This document shows positions 1-6,066 of a stretch of 8,093 nt of DNA, one piece after another. Source of the DNA: an uncultured Clostridium sp. (lineage in GTDB: Bacteria; Bacillota; Clostridia; TANB77; CAG-508); NCBI GenBank assembly GCA_900556455.1, contig USOV01000035.1, forward strand, positions 1 to 8,093. Reading direction: 5' to 3'. The notes beneath the pieces were generated by a model. It was not told where the DNA came from. It was given only the letters and a program-made list of their open reading frames with translations, and did not search any database. Both the position numbers and the translations under genes were made by a program. Each line of letters starts with the position of its first letter. The first letter of the stretch is position 1.

Positions 1-53
1 CCTACGGAATGTCGGAGTCAGAGTCCGATGCCTTACCACTTGGCGACACCCCA
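1..53 (-). tRNA. tRNA-Gln (anticodon CUG), 3' part missing
   Basis: Read on the minus strand, this is the 5' two thirds of a tRNA cut by the window edge. The 5' acceptor strand TGGGGTG is followed by a D arm closed by GCC/GGC. The anticodon stem TCGGA/TCCGA encloses the seven-base loop CTCTGAC, so the anticodon is CTG and the tRNA reads the glutamine codon CAG. A first base of T in the acceptor stem is typical of bacterial tRNA-Gln. After the anticodon stem the sequence is CATTC then CGTAGG, one base longer than the usual CATTC plus a five-base T stem. The variable loop may therefore have six bases, but the T arm, 3' acceptor strand and any encoded CCA lie outside the window. Confidence 0.93.
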
Positions 54-65
54 ATACATTTTATT

Positions 66-94
66 ATTTTAACATAAATTCTGCAGAAATGCTA
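66..94 (-). promoter_or_regulatory. promoter of the tRNA-Gln gene
   Basis: On the minus strand, TAGCAT (89-94) and TAAAAT (66-71) are separated by 17 bases, and TG stands one base upstream of the -10 element (73-74), making an extended -10. Transcription would start near 59, about six bases before the mature tRNA 5' end. No clear hairpin terminator lies between nadE and this promoter, so read-through from nadE is also possible. Confidence 0.55.
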
Positions 95-146
95 TTATTT
101 AATTAAAAATAATTAGGAAAATTGTAATTTGTGGAAATAAATTTAT

Positions 147-875
147 TTAAATTCCTCTATGGTATACAGGAATTTTTGCTCTTTTGTGTTCTGACTGTTT
201 ATGCATTTTTTCTATCTTTTCCATAGAAGATTTATTTGCAGTTTTCCCAGTAGAAATATATTCTTCAATCTCGCGATAAGTAACACCAAGCTTTTCTTCA
301 TCAGTTCCAAGACCTAAACCATCATTAGGAGCTTTATCAATTATCGTAGACGGAACACCAAGAATTCTACCAATTTCTAAAACTTCACTTACAGTAAATT
401 CTGCAATCGGATTAAAATCACAAGCATTGTCGCCCCATTTGGTAGTATAACCAATAAAACCCTCACACGCATTTCCAGTTCCAGCAACTAAATAGCCATA
501 TTGTTGGGCTAAAGTATAAAGAGTGGTCATTCTAAGCCTTGGTCTAATATTTACAGAAACAAAAGGAGAAAGACTATCAGTAATTTGACCTTCTATTTCC
601 AAAGATAAATTTTCATACACTGAACTTAAATCTAGTGTAAGCATTTTAACACCAAAAGTGGCTGCAACTAGTTTCGCATCTTCTAAATCTTTTGAAATAG
701 AAGAACATGGCATAGCTACAGTTAAAACATTATTTCTCCCTAGAGCTTTTACACATAAACCAATAACCGCAGCAGAGTCCTTGCCACCGCTATTGCCAAC
801 AATTATTCCCTTAGCTCCAGAATTTTCAACATAAGATTTAATCCAATCAACAATTAAATTAATTTCATTTTCCAT
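147..875 (-). CDS. nadE: ammonia-dependent NAD+ synthetase
   Basis: NadE performs the last step of NAD synthesis in the cytoplasm: deamido-NAD is adenylated with ATP and then amidated with ammonia. The 242-residue length and the absence of an N-terminal nitrilase domain mark the short, NH3-dependent form. The ATP-pyrophosphatase loop is SGGKDS (residues 29-34), where many NadE proteins have SGGIDS. Other family marks are RPRLRMTTLY (111-120), GTGN (132-135), GYTTKWGD (142-149) and APNDGLGLGTDEE (182-194). The ATG at 873-875 is preceded by AGAAGGA (883-889) at seven bases, so this start is secure. That ribosome binding site overlaps the stop codon of nadD, 12 bases upstream, indicating one operon and probable translational coupling. 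The gene appears intact. The SGGKDSA variant also suggests other N-type pyrophosphatases, but the GTGN and TKWGD motifs fix it as NadE. Confidence 0.95.
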   Translation of the reverse strand: MENEINLIVDWIKSYVENSGAKGIIVGNSGGKDSAAVIGLCVKALGRNNVLTVAMPCSSISKDLEDAKLVAATFGVKMLTLDLSSVYENLSLEIEGQITDSLSPFVSVNIRPRLRMTTLYTLAQQYGYLVAGTGNACEGFIGYTTKWGDNACDFNPIAEFTVSEVLEIGRILGVPSTIIDKAPNDGLGLGTDEEKLGVTYREIEEYISTGKTANKSSMEKIEKMHKQSEHKRAKIPVYHRGI

Positions 876-887
876 AAAAATATCCTT

Positions 888-1493
888 CTATAAATACAAA
901 TTATTTTCTTTTATATAATCAATTATCTCATCTGGCAACAAATATCTAACACTATTATGCTTTTTAATCTCACTTCTCACAAATGTAGAACTTAAACTTG
1001 TCCTAAGAGAGACGTTATTTATTATGAAGCTAGAGAAATAATTTGAAAGCAAATTATTTCTTTTAATTATCTCTTCAGCATTATCCTCATCTCTTGAAAG
1101 AACTATAACCTTAAATTGACTTAATAAATGTTCTACCTCGTGCCAAGTCTCTAATTCTTTAAGATTATCTGTTCCAATAATAAGTCTAATTTCATATTCA
1201 GGGTAATTTTGTTTCATCATTTCCATAGTCTCTAAACTATAAGGCTGTCTTGATGTATTAAATTCAATATTAGAAACCTCAAATTTGGGGTTATTTTTAC
1301 ATACTAAATTAAGCATATTAAACCTATGCTCGTCCGAAACTAATCCAGCTTTATTATATCTATGGCTAACAGGTACAAACATAACTTTTTCAATATTAGT
1401 ATCATTATTTAATAATTGTTCTGCAAGAGAAAAGTGAGAAAATAATGGTGGATTAAAAGAACCACAAAATAATGCTATAATTTTTCTATTCAT
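888..1493 (-). CDS. nadD: nicotinate-nucleotide adenylyltransferase
   Basis: NadD joins nicotinate mononucleotide with the AMP part of ATP to give deamido-NAD, the substrate of NadE encoded just downstream. The 201-residue protein has the nucleotidyltransferase fold: N-terminal GSFNPP (11-16), IGTDNLKELETWH (106-118), and the C-terminal LSSTFVR (167-173), equivalent to the ISSTxIR motif. It ends in LPDEIIDYIKENNLY, as is usual for the family. The usual (H/T)xGH nucleotide-binding motif is altered to LFSH (17-20): the second histidine is kept, the first is leucine and the glycine is serine. The ATG at 1491-1493 is chosen because GAGGTG (1498-1503) stands four bases upstream. An in-frame TTG at 1503-1505 would add four residues (MRCF) but overlaps that site and has none of its own. 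The genes nadD and nadE form an operon driven by a promoter about 25 bases upstream. Confidence 0.92.
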   Translation of the reverse strand: MNRKIIALFCGSFNPPLFSHFSLAEQLLNNDTNIEKVMFVPVSHRYNKAGLVSDEHRFNMLNLVCKNNPKFEVSNIEFNTSRQPYSLETMEMMKQNYPEYEIRLIIGTDNLKELETWHEVEHLLSQFKVIVLSRDEDNAEEIIKRNNLLSNYFSSFIINNVSLRTSLSSTFVRSEIKKHNSVRYLLPDEIIDYIKENNLYL

Positions 1494-1517
1494 AAAACAC
1501 CTCAAAATATTTTATAT

Positions 1518-1546
1518 ATAATACATTAAAATTTACGTAAATGCAA
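1518..1546 (-). promoter_or_regulatory. promoter of the nadD-nadE operon
   Basis: On the minus strand, TTGCAT (1541-1546) and TATTAT (1518-1523) are separated by exactly 17 bases. Transcription would begin near 1511, giving a leader of roughly 18 bases that holds the GAGGTG ribosome binding site. The leader is too short to carry a riboswitch, so any control would have to be at the promoter itself. Confidence 0.65.
1531..1542. promoter_or_regulatory. perfect 12-base palindrome in the nadD promoter, candidate operator
   Basis: ATTTACGTAAAT reads identically on both strands. It fills part of the spacer and reaches two bases into the -35 element of the nadD-nadE promoter, a position where a bound dimeric repressor would block RNA polymerase. 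NAD genes are known to be controlled by repressors such as NiaR and NrtR in other bacteria, but I do not assign this site to either. An AT-rich palindrome of this length can occur by chance. Confidence 0.35.
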
Positions 1547-1594
1547 GAATGTGGAAAACAAATTATAATTTAGAGAAAAAAATTTAGAAACATA

Positions 1595-1617
1595 GGGGGC
1601 ACCAAAGGCGGAACCCC
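1595..1617 (-). terminator. GC-rich hairpin downstream of the small membrane protein gene
   Basis: On the minus strand, GGGG (1614-1617) pairs with CCCC (1595-1599 holds five C). An inner stem CGCC/GGTG closes a TTT loop, with a three-base bulge on the 5' side. It begins 24 bases after the stop codon of the gene at 1641. A run of seven T (minus strand of 1576-1582) lies 12 bases beyond the hairpin, too far for a textbook intrinsic terminator. Its high GC content stands out in the surrounding AT-rich DNA. It could be a weak terminator or a copy of a dispersed repeat. Confidence 0.35.
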
Positions 1618-1640
1618 ATACGATATTTATAAGTTAATTG

Positions 1641-2012
1641 TTAAAACCTTATACCATTTCTCACATATCTACGTCCACATCCACAGTTATTGTTATTTAT
1701 CCCTAAAACATCATCATTGTTATCAACATTATTACAAGTATTATTGTTATTATCATTGTCACTGCAACTACAGTTATCATCGTCTTCTAAGTCACAAAAT
1801 CTAGATACTAGAAATGCAGTGATAAATGCCAAAATTGTATATGCTAATGTTGCAATTAAAAAGTTTGCATCAAAAACAGCAAAAGTTACAATTAAAAAAA
1901 TTGCAAAAATAAAGGCTGCAACTAAAATAGGATTTTTTAATAATTTTTGCAGTATTATTGAGAATATTATTACTGCTATTGGAAATGCAAAGAATATTAA
2001 TAATAAGTTCAT
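1641..2012 (-). CDS. small three-helix membrane protein with Asp/Asn/Cys-rich tail (DUF2651-like)
   Basis: A 123-residue protein of unknown function. Three hydrophobic segments at about residues 1-22, 29-48 and 51-72 fill the N-terminal two thirds. The rest (73-123) is a hydrophilic tail built mainly of Asp and Asn, with six cysteines (73, 81, 83, 93, 110, 112) including CSC and CGC pairs, and a final basic stretch GRRYVRNGIRF. Lysines in the first loop and FDAN in the second suggest that this tail is cytoplasmic. From memory the membrane part resembles the DUF2651 family found in Bacillus and Clostridium; I could not verify this. Start choice: GGAGGT (2023-2028) lies ten bases before the ATG at 2010-2012. 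An in-frame ATG at 2028-2030 would add six residues but coincides with the predicted transcription start and has no ribosome binding site. It has its own promoter and looks monocistronic. Confidence 0.75.
   Translation of the reverse strand: MNLLLIFFAFPIAVIIFSIILQKLLKNPILVAAFIFAIFLIVTFAVFDANFLIATLAYTILAFITAFLVSRFCDLEDDDNCSCSDNDNNNNTCNNVDNNDDVLGINNNNCGCGRRYVRNGIRF
1687..1790. repeat. low-complexity trinucleotide-like tract coding the Asn/Asp tail
   Basis: The plus strand here is an irregular run of TTATTG, TTATTA, TCATCG and similar triplets. On the minus strand these are AAT, AAC, GAT and GAC codons for Asn and Asp, within the tail of the small membrane protein. The irregular codon mix argues for selection on composition or for old slippage, not a recent exact repeat expansion. 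Confidence 0.6.
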
Positions 2013-2037
2013 ATATATATCTACCTCCATATGTAGC

Positions 2038-2066
2038 TTTATATATAATATGTATATTTAAGGCAA
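2038..2066 (-). promoter_or_regulatory. promoter of the small membrane protein gene
   Basis: On the minus strand, TTGCCT (2061-2066) and TATAAA (2038-2043) are separated by 17 bases. This predicts transcription from about 2031, just upstream of the GGAGGT ribosome binding site. It separates this gene from smc and supports the ATG at 2012 as the start. A second reading with TATTAT further upstream as the -10 lacks a good -35. Confidence 0.5.
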
Positions 2067-2099
2067 ATGGTTAATAAAAAAAGAAAGCGTAAATATAGA

Positions 2100-2138
2100 C
2101 GGGACATTTTAACATAAAACTAATGTTAAAATGCCTCG
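2100..2138 (-). terminator. palindromic hairpin after smc, probable terminator
   Basis: CATTTTAACAT (2105-2115) and ATGTTAAAATG (2123-2133) form a perfect 11-base stem with a seven-base loop. On the minus strand, outer C-G, G-C, G-C and G-T pairs extend it with one mismatch. It starts five bases after the smc stop codon. The minus-strand sequence beyond it is T-rich, with seven T at 2076-2082, but no T run abuts the stem. In the opposite direction the stem is followed by CCTCGCCCTTTTATTT, so it could also stop plus-strand transcription. Confidence 0.5.
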
Positions 2139-2143
2139 CCCTT

Positions 2144-5100
2144 TTATTTAAGTTTCATAGAAAGTAGTTTGCTTATGCCGTTTTCTTCCATTGTGATACC
2201 ATAAACGGTGTTTGCAACTTCCATTGTTCCTTTTCTATGAGTTATTACTAAAAATTGTGTGTGTTTTGTAAAGTTTTTCAAATAATCTGCAAATCTATAA
2301 ACATTTACATCATCTAATGCAGCTTCAATTTCATCTAATACACAAAATGGTGCAGGGTTGATTTTTAGTATTGCAAAAAGCAATGCAATAGCTGTAAATG
2401 CTTTTTCTCCACCTGATAGAAGTGTCATACTTTGTAATTTCTTTCCTGGTGGTTGAACTTCAATTTCTATGCCACATTCTAAGATGTTTTCTTCATCTGT
2501 AAGCTTTAACTCTGCTTTACCGCCACCAAACAATTCTGCAAAAACTTCTCCAAAATTCTTATTAATAATTTTAAATTGTTTTTCAAATTGTTCTTTCATA
2601 GTTTTAGTCATATCTAGTATTACTTTCTTTAGTTTATTACTAGAATTTTCTAAATCCAATCTTTGCTCACACATAAAGTCATATCTTTCTTTGGTATGCT
2701 TGTATTCCTCGATTGAATCAATATTAATGCTACCTAAAGACTTAATTTCGTCGCGTAATTCTTTAACTTTTTTTGTGGTATGAGAAACATTAGAAGGCTT
2801 CTCATAATTTCCTGCATTACTTGGGGTAAGTTCGTAATCTTCCCACATTTTATTTACTATTTGTTCAAGTTCAACTTCTAATTTAGACTTCTTCACATCT
2901 AATTTAGTAATCTGAGATTTTAAATTTTCTATAGTCTCAAATTGAGATAAAATCTCTTCTTCAGTTTTTGTAAGCTTATCATTTTTAGAAATACGTTCTT
3001 GTTTTAATGCTTCAACTTTAGTAGAAGAATTGCTTACTTCCTGTTTAATTTCCTCTATTTTATTATTTAAATCTAAAATTTCAGCCTCTATAGCTTGGTT
3101 ATCTTCTAATATTTTTTCTCTTTGACTTTTTTTAATATCAATAGCCCTTTGATTATTTTCAATATCTTGATTAATTCTTGAAAGCATTTCATCTAAAGAA
3201 TTATTACTCTCATCAAAAGATGAAACAGAAATTTTTAAATTAGTAATATCAAAATTCAAATCATCAATATATTTTTGAGTATCCTTATTCTTTTCGGCAA
3301 ATGCGTTGATTTCTAAAGATAGGGAAGATGTTTCTTCTTCCATTTTTTGCATCTCTTGTTCTAAAGCTAATTGCCTTATTTTATTTGCTTCCTTATTTTT
3401 ATCAATTTCAAGTAATTCCTGCTTTAAATTGCTAAGAGTAGTTTCTAATTTTGAGATGGACTCTTCTAAAGAAACAATCCTTTGATTCTCAGTTGCATAT
3501 ACTATTTCTTGCTCTTGAGAAGACTTCTCTAAGCTCATAACTTCTTCTAATAAATCAGAAATACTATTTTCATAATCTTCTTTTTCTTTAGTTATCTTTT
3601 GGATATTGGCATCTAAGTGATTTAATTCTTGCGCTAATGTTTTAATTTGTGATGCTCTTCCTATAATATTTGAAGATTTTTGAGTTAAAGAACCACCAGC
3701 CATACTTCCAGCAGGGCTTATAATATCTCCTTGAAGTGTTACAATTTTAAAACTATAACTGTTTTGTCTTGCCAAGATTATTGCTGTATCCATATTATCT
3801 ACAACAACTGTTTTCCCAAGAAGATTTAAAATAATTCCTTCATATTTTTTATCTGCCTTAACTAAATCAGCTGCAACTCCAATCACACCACTTAAGTTAT
3901 TCTTAATTAATCTATCTGGTCTTTTACCTTTTACAGAAGATATTGGTAAAAATGATGCTCTACCTAATTTATTGTTTCTTAAATAATCTATAAGCTTTTT
4001 AGCATCTTCTTCTGTATCTGTAACTATATTTTGAAGTGCGCCTCCAAGAACCATTTCAATTGCAGTTTGGTATTCTTCTGGAACAGAAATTAAGTTAGCC
4101 AAAACGCCGTGCATACCTTTGCCCAAAGAACTACTTTTTTCACACTCTAAAAGCAAAGCCTTAACACTTCTTTGGTAGCCTTCTTTTTCTTTTTCCATAT
4201 CTACTAAGAATTTATATTTAGATTGCTTCATCCTATATTCCATAGTAAGATTATTAATTTTAGTTTCATAATCTTTTATCTTAGATGTGCTTTCTTGCTT
4301 TTTATTATTAATTTCTTCTAAGCGCTTTTTAAAATTATTTCTTTGCTTTTCAATTTCAGAAAAAGTTTTAGAAATATCAGATTTTAATAACCTTTTTTGG
4401 TCTAACTCAGAAATTGTATTTGATATTTCGTCCTTTATGGCTTTTTCTCTTTTTGCCATATTTTCGTTATTTATATCAATTGTATTTAATGCTTCTTTTT
4501 TCTCATATTTTAAATCTGTATTTTCTTCAATCTTTTTCTTCTTTTCCTCAATTTTTGCTTCTTCAGCTGTAAGTTTACTAAAGACTTCTTCTAAAGATTT
4601 TGTTTTTTCTTCTAATTCTTTAGCAAATTTTTCCCTATTATTTGAAAGATTTGTTTTCTTTTCAAGTCTAGATGTTTTTTCTTCCTCTAATTCATGAATT
4701 CTAGAACTTAAATCTTCAATATCTTTTAAATATCTATCAAAATTTTCCTTATTATTTGCAATTCTTTCGTTGGAAACATTAATTTTAGAATTAATTTGCT
4801 CTATTAATTTACTACTTTCAAAACTTAAATTTTGAACAGCTTCTATAGAAGTAGTCAATTCATCTAATTCTAGTTTTAAGTTTTGCTTTAAACCTTGTAA
4901 AACATTTTGCTTATTTTCCTCTGCTTCTTTTTGAGATGAGAAAATTTCAGTATCTTTTATAATTTCGGCAATTTTTTCTTTATATATATCTATGTTGTAC
5001 AAAAATAAGCCTATTTCAATGCTTTTTAATTCCTCTCTTAAACTTAAATATTTTTTTGCTTTTTCTGATTGAAGTCTTAATGGATCAATATTTGCTTCTA

Positions 5101-5692
5101 TTTCTGATAAAATATCATTTATTCTAAGCAAATTAAGCTTTGCTTGCTCTAATTTTTTCTCGGCTTCAATTTTCCTTGTTCTGTATTTTACAATACCTGC
5201 TGCTTCTTCAAAAATACGACGTCTATCTTCAGATTTATTACTTAAAATTTCATCTATTTTACCCTGACCAATAATTGAATAACCATCTTTACCAATACCT
5301 GTGTCCATAAAAAGCTCTAAAACATCTTTTAACCTACAAGGGGTTTTATTTATGAAATAGCCAGACTCACCGTTTCTATAAATCCTTCTTGTTACAGTAA
5401 CTTCTGTATATTCAATAGGTAATTTGCCATCAGTATTATCTATAACAATAGAAACCTCAGCAAAACCTAAAGATTTTCTATTTTGAGTTCCTGCAAAAAT
5501 AATATCCTCAGTTTTGCTACCTCTTAAAGACTTCATGCTTTGCTCTCCAAGCACCCATCTTATGGCATCTGAAATATTACTTTTACCAGAACCATTTGGT
5601 CCAATAACTGTAGTAATACCTGGCATAAATTCTAATGTTGTTTTATCTGCAAAAGATTTAAATCCTTGCAATTCTAATTTCTTTAAATACAT
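2144..5692 (-). CDS. smc: chromosome segregation ATPase SMC
   Basis: SMC dimers form the core of the bacterial condensin, which with ScpA and ScpB compacts and segregates the nucleoid using ATP. The 1182-residue protein is full length (B. subtilis SMC is about 1186). In order: the N-terminal head opens with MYLKKLELQGFKSFADKT and carries the Walker A GPNGSGKS (31-38), arginine R57 in LRGSK and a Q-loop glutamine in IIGQGKIDEIL (141-150). A long coiled coil runs from about 170 to 520. The hinge spans about 525-670 and ends in PAGSMAGGS. A second coiled coil returns to about 1010. The C-terminal head has the signature LSGGEK (1092-1097), the Walker B VLDE (D1120, E1121) and the switch histidine H1152. 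The ATG at 5690-5692 is preceded by AAGGTGAT at about eight bases. An in-frame GTG at 5726-5728 adds 12 residues but lies at or upstream of the predicted transcription start. The usual Firmicutes neighbours rnc and ftsY are absent here. Confidence 0.98.
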   Translation of the reverse strand: MYLKKLELQGFKSFADKTTLEFMPGITTVIGPNGSGKSNISDAIRWVLGEQSMKSLRGSKTEDIIFAGTQNRKSLGFAEVSIVIDNTDGKLPIEYTEVTVTRRIYRNGESGYFINKTPCRLKDVLELFMDTGIGKDGYSIIGQGKIDEILSNKSEDRRRIFEEAAGIVKYRTRKIEAEKKLEQAKLNLLRINDILSEIEANIDPLRLQSEKAKKYLSLREELKSIEIGLFLYNIDIYKEKIAEIIKDTEIFSSQKEAEENKQNVLQGLKQNLKLELDELTTSIEAVQNLSFESSKLIEQINSKINVSNERIANNKENFDRYLKDIEDLSSRIHELEEEKTSRLEKKTNLSNNREKFAKELEEKTKSLEEVFSKLTAEEAKIEEKKKKIEENTDLKYEKKEALNTIDINNENMAKREKAIKDEISNTISELDQKRLLKSDISKTFSEIEKQRNNFKKRLEEINNKKQESTSKIKDYETKINNLTMEYRMKQSKYKFLVDMEKEKEGYQRSVKALLLECEKSSSLGKGMHGVLANLISVPEEYQTAIEMVLGGALQNIVTDTEEDAKKLIDYLRNNKLGRASFLPISSVKGKRPDRLIKNNLSGVIGVAADLVKADKKYEGIILNLLGKTVVVDNMDTAIILARQNSYSFKIVTLQGDIISPAGSMAGGSLTQKSSNIIGRASQIKTLAQELNHLDANIQKITKEKEDYENSISDLLEEVMSLEKSSQEQEIVYATENQRIVSLEESISKLETTLSNLKQELLEIDKNKEANKIRQLALEQEMQKMEEETSSLSLEINAFAEKNKDTQKYIDDLNFDITNLKISVSSFDESNNSLDEMLSRINQDIENNQRAIDIKKSQREKILEDNQAIEAEILDLNNKIEEIKQEVSNSSTKVEALKQERISKNDKLTKTEEEILSQFETIENLKSQITKLDVKKSKLEVELEQIVNKMWEDYELTPSNAGNYEKPSNVSHTTKKVKELRDEIKSLGSINIDSIEEYKHTKERYDFMCEQRLDLENSSNKLKKVILDMTKTMKEQFEKQFKIINKNFGEVFAELFGGGKAELKLTDEENILECGIEIEVQPPGKKLQSMTLLSGGEKAFTAIALLFAILKINPAPFCVLDEIEAALDDVNVYRFADYLKNFTKHTQFLVITHRKGTMEVANTVYGITMEENGISKLLSMKLK

Positions 5693-5730
5693 TTTTAAAA
5701 TCACCTTAAACTTCGACAAAATACCCACAT

Positions 5731-5759
5731 ATCATATATTAAAATTAAAAAATTATCAA
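5731..5759 (-). promoter_or_regulatory. promoter of smc
   Basis: On the minus strand, TTGATA (5754-5759) and TATGAT (5731-5736) are separated by 17 bases; each hexamer differs from the sigma-A consensus at one base. Transcription would start near 5724, giving a leader of about 32 bases before the ATG at 5692. It is the best promoter match in the window. Confidence 0.75.
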
Positions 5760-5812
5760 GATTTTTAGGGAAATTTGTTTTTAAAGAGCTTAAAACAATT
5801 TTTTATTTTCAC

Positions 5813-5841
5813 TTGCATTATTTTTTATTGTGGTGTAAAAT
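5813..5841 (+). promoter_or_regulatory. promoter of the 57-residue membrane protein gene
   Basis: TTGCAT (5813-5818) and TAAAAT (5836-5841) are separated by 17 bases on the plus strand, with transcription expected from about 5848. The -35 hexamer is the same TTGCAT used by the nadD promoter. A perfect TATAAT sits at 5841-5846 but would be 22 bases from TTGCAT. This promoter is back to back with the smc promoter, with about 53 bases between the two -35 elements. Confidence 0.5.
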
Positions 5842-5879
5842 ATAATTATAGTGTTAAAAAGGAAAGAAGTGATGTCTAA

Positions 5880-6053
5880 ATGAAAGTTTATGATAAGGAA
5901 ATGTATAATAAACAAGAGAGTATAAGAAGTACAGTTATAATTATACTTGTTTTTCTAATTGGTTTTGTAGCAGGGTATTTAGCTAGTTCATTTAGCACCG
6001 CTAATAATAATGTTATGGAAAATAAAACCACAAAAATAACCGAATTACAATAA
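5880..6053 (+). CDS. small single-pass membrane or secreted protein, 57 residues
   Basis: I do not recognise this protein. The N-terminus (1-17) is polar with a net positive charge. Residues 18-37 are a hydrophobic helix (VIIILVFLIGFVAGYLASSF) containing a GxxxG motif at G28 and G32, and the C-terminal 20 residues are polar and Asn/Thr-rich. It is either a membrane-anchored small protein with its tail outside the cell or, less likely, a signal peptide cut after SFSTA (37-41) that releases a 16-residue peptide. Support for a real gene: a promoter at 5813, SD-like sequence just upstream (AAGTGAT, 5867-5873, six bases before the ATG), and an intrinsic terminator whose stem contains the stop codon. 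An ATG at 5872-5874, also behind AAGGA, opens a three-codon frame MSK whose TGA overlaps this start as ATGA. It is the only plus-strand gene and lies between smc and the radical SAM gene. Confidence 0.7.
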   Translation: MKVYDKEMYNKQESIRSTVIIILVFLIGFVAGYLASSFSTANNNVMENKTTKITELQ

Positions 6054-6065
6054 TTCGGTTTTTTT
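6038..6065. terminator. bidirectional intrinsic terminator between converging genes
   Basis: AACCGAATTA (6038-6047) and TAATTCGGTT (6051-6060) form a perfect ten-base stem with a CAA loop. On the plus strand it is followed by a T run, ending the 57-residue gene. On the minus strand it follows the radical SAM stop codon (6067-6069) and runs into ATTTTTG, ending the mscS-radical SAM unit. The stop codon of the plus-strand gene (6051-6053) lies inside the stem, so its last four or five codons also encode terminator sequence. Confidence 0.88.
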
Positions 6066-6066
6066 G

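Noticed and set aside
135..148. Perfect 14-base palindrome AAATAAATTTATTT at the nadE stop codon
   Set aside because: It consists only of A and T in very AT-rich DNA, would form a weak stem with no loop, and is not followed by a T run, so it is neither a credible terminator nor a clear operator.
147..1493. nadD-nadE as an anti-phage NAD-restoring system
   Set aside because: Described NAD reconstitution pathways use other enzymes, and no defence, phage or mobile gene is nearby; ordinary NAD biosynthesis explains the pair.
1506..1640. Possible riboswitch or leader RNA upstream of nadD
   Set aside because: The predicted promoter lies within about 25 bases of the nadD start, leaving a leader of about 18 bases, and no known riboswitch core is visible in the gap.
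1690..2061. Plus-strand open frame rich in Leu/Ser opposite the small membrane protein
   Set aside because: It is antisense to a gene with a clear ribosome binding site, promoter and membrane-protein pattern; its composition mirrors that gene's Asn/Asp codons, and it has no ribosome binding site of its own.
2469..2783. Plus-strand open frame within smc
   Set aside because: It is a frame shadow of the conserved C-terminal head and coiled coil of SMC, without family resemblance.
4287..4697. Plus-strand Ser/Phe-rich open frame within smc
   Set aside because: It lies opposite Lys/Glu-rich coiled-coil codons, which read as Phe, Leu and Ser on the other strand.
5514..5768. Plus-strand open frame over the smc start and promoter
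   Set aside because: It is opposite the conserved Walker A region and shows no ribosome binding site or recognisable product.
5841..5846. Perfect TATAAT as the -10 of the plus-strand gene
   Set aside because: The nearest TTGCAT is 22 bases away and the sequence 17 bases upstream is a poor -35; the overlapping TAAAAT at 5836 fits a 17-base spacer.
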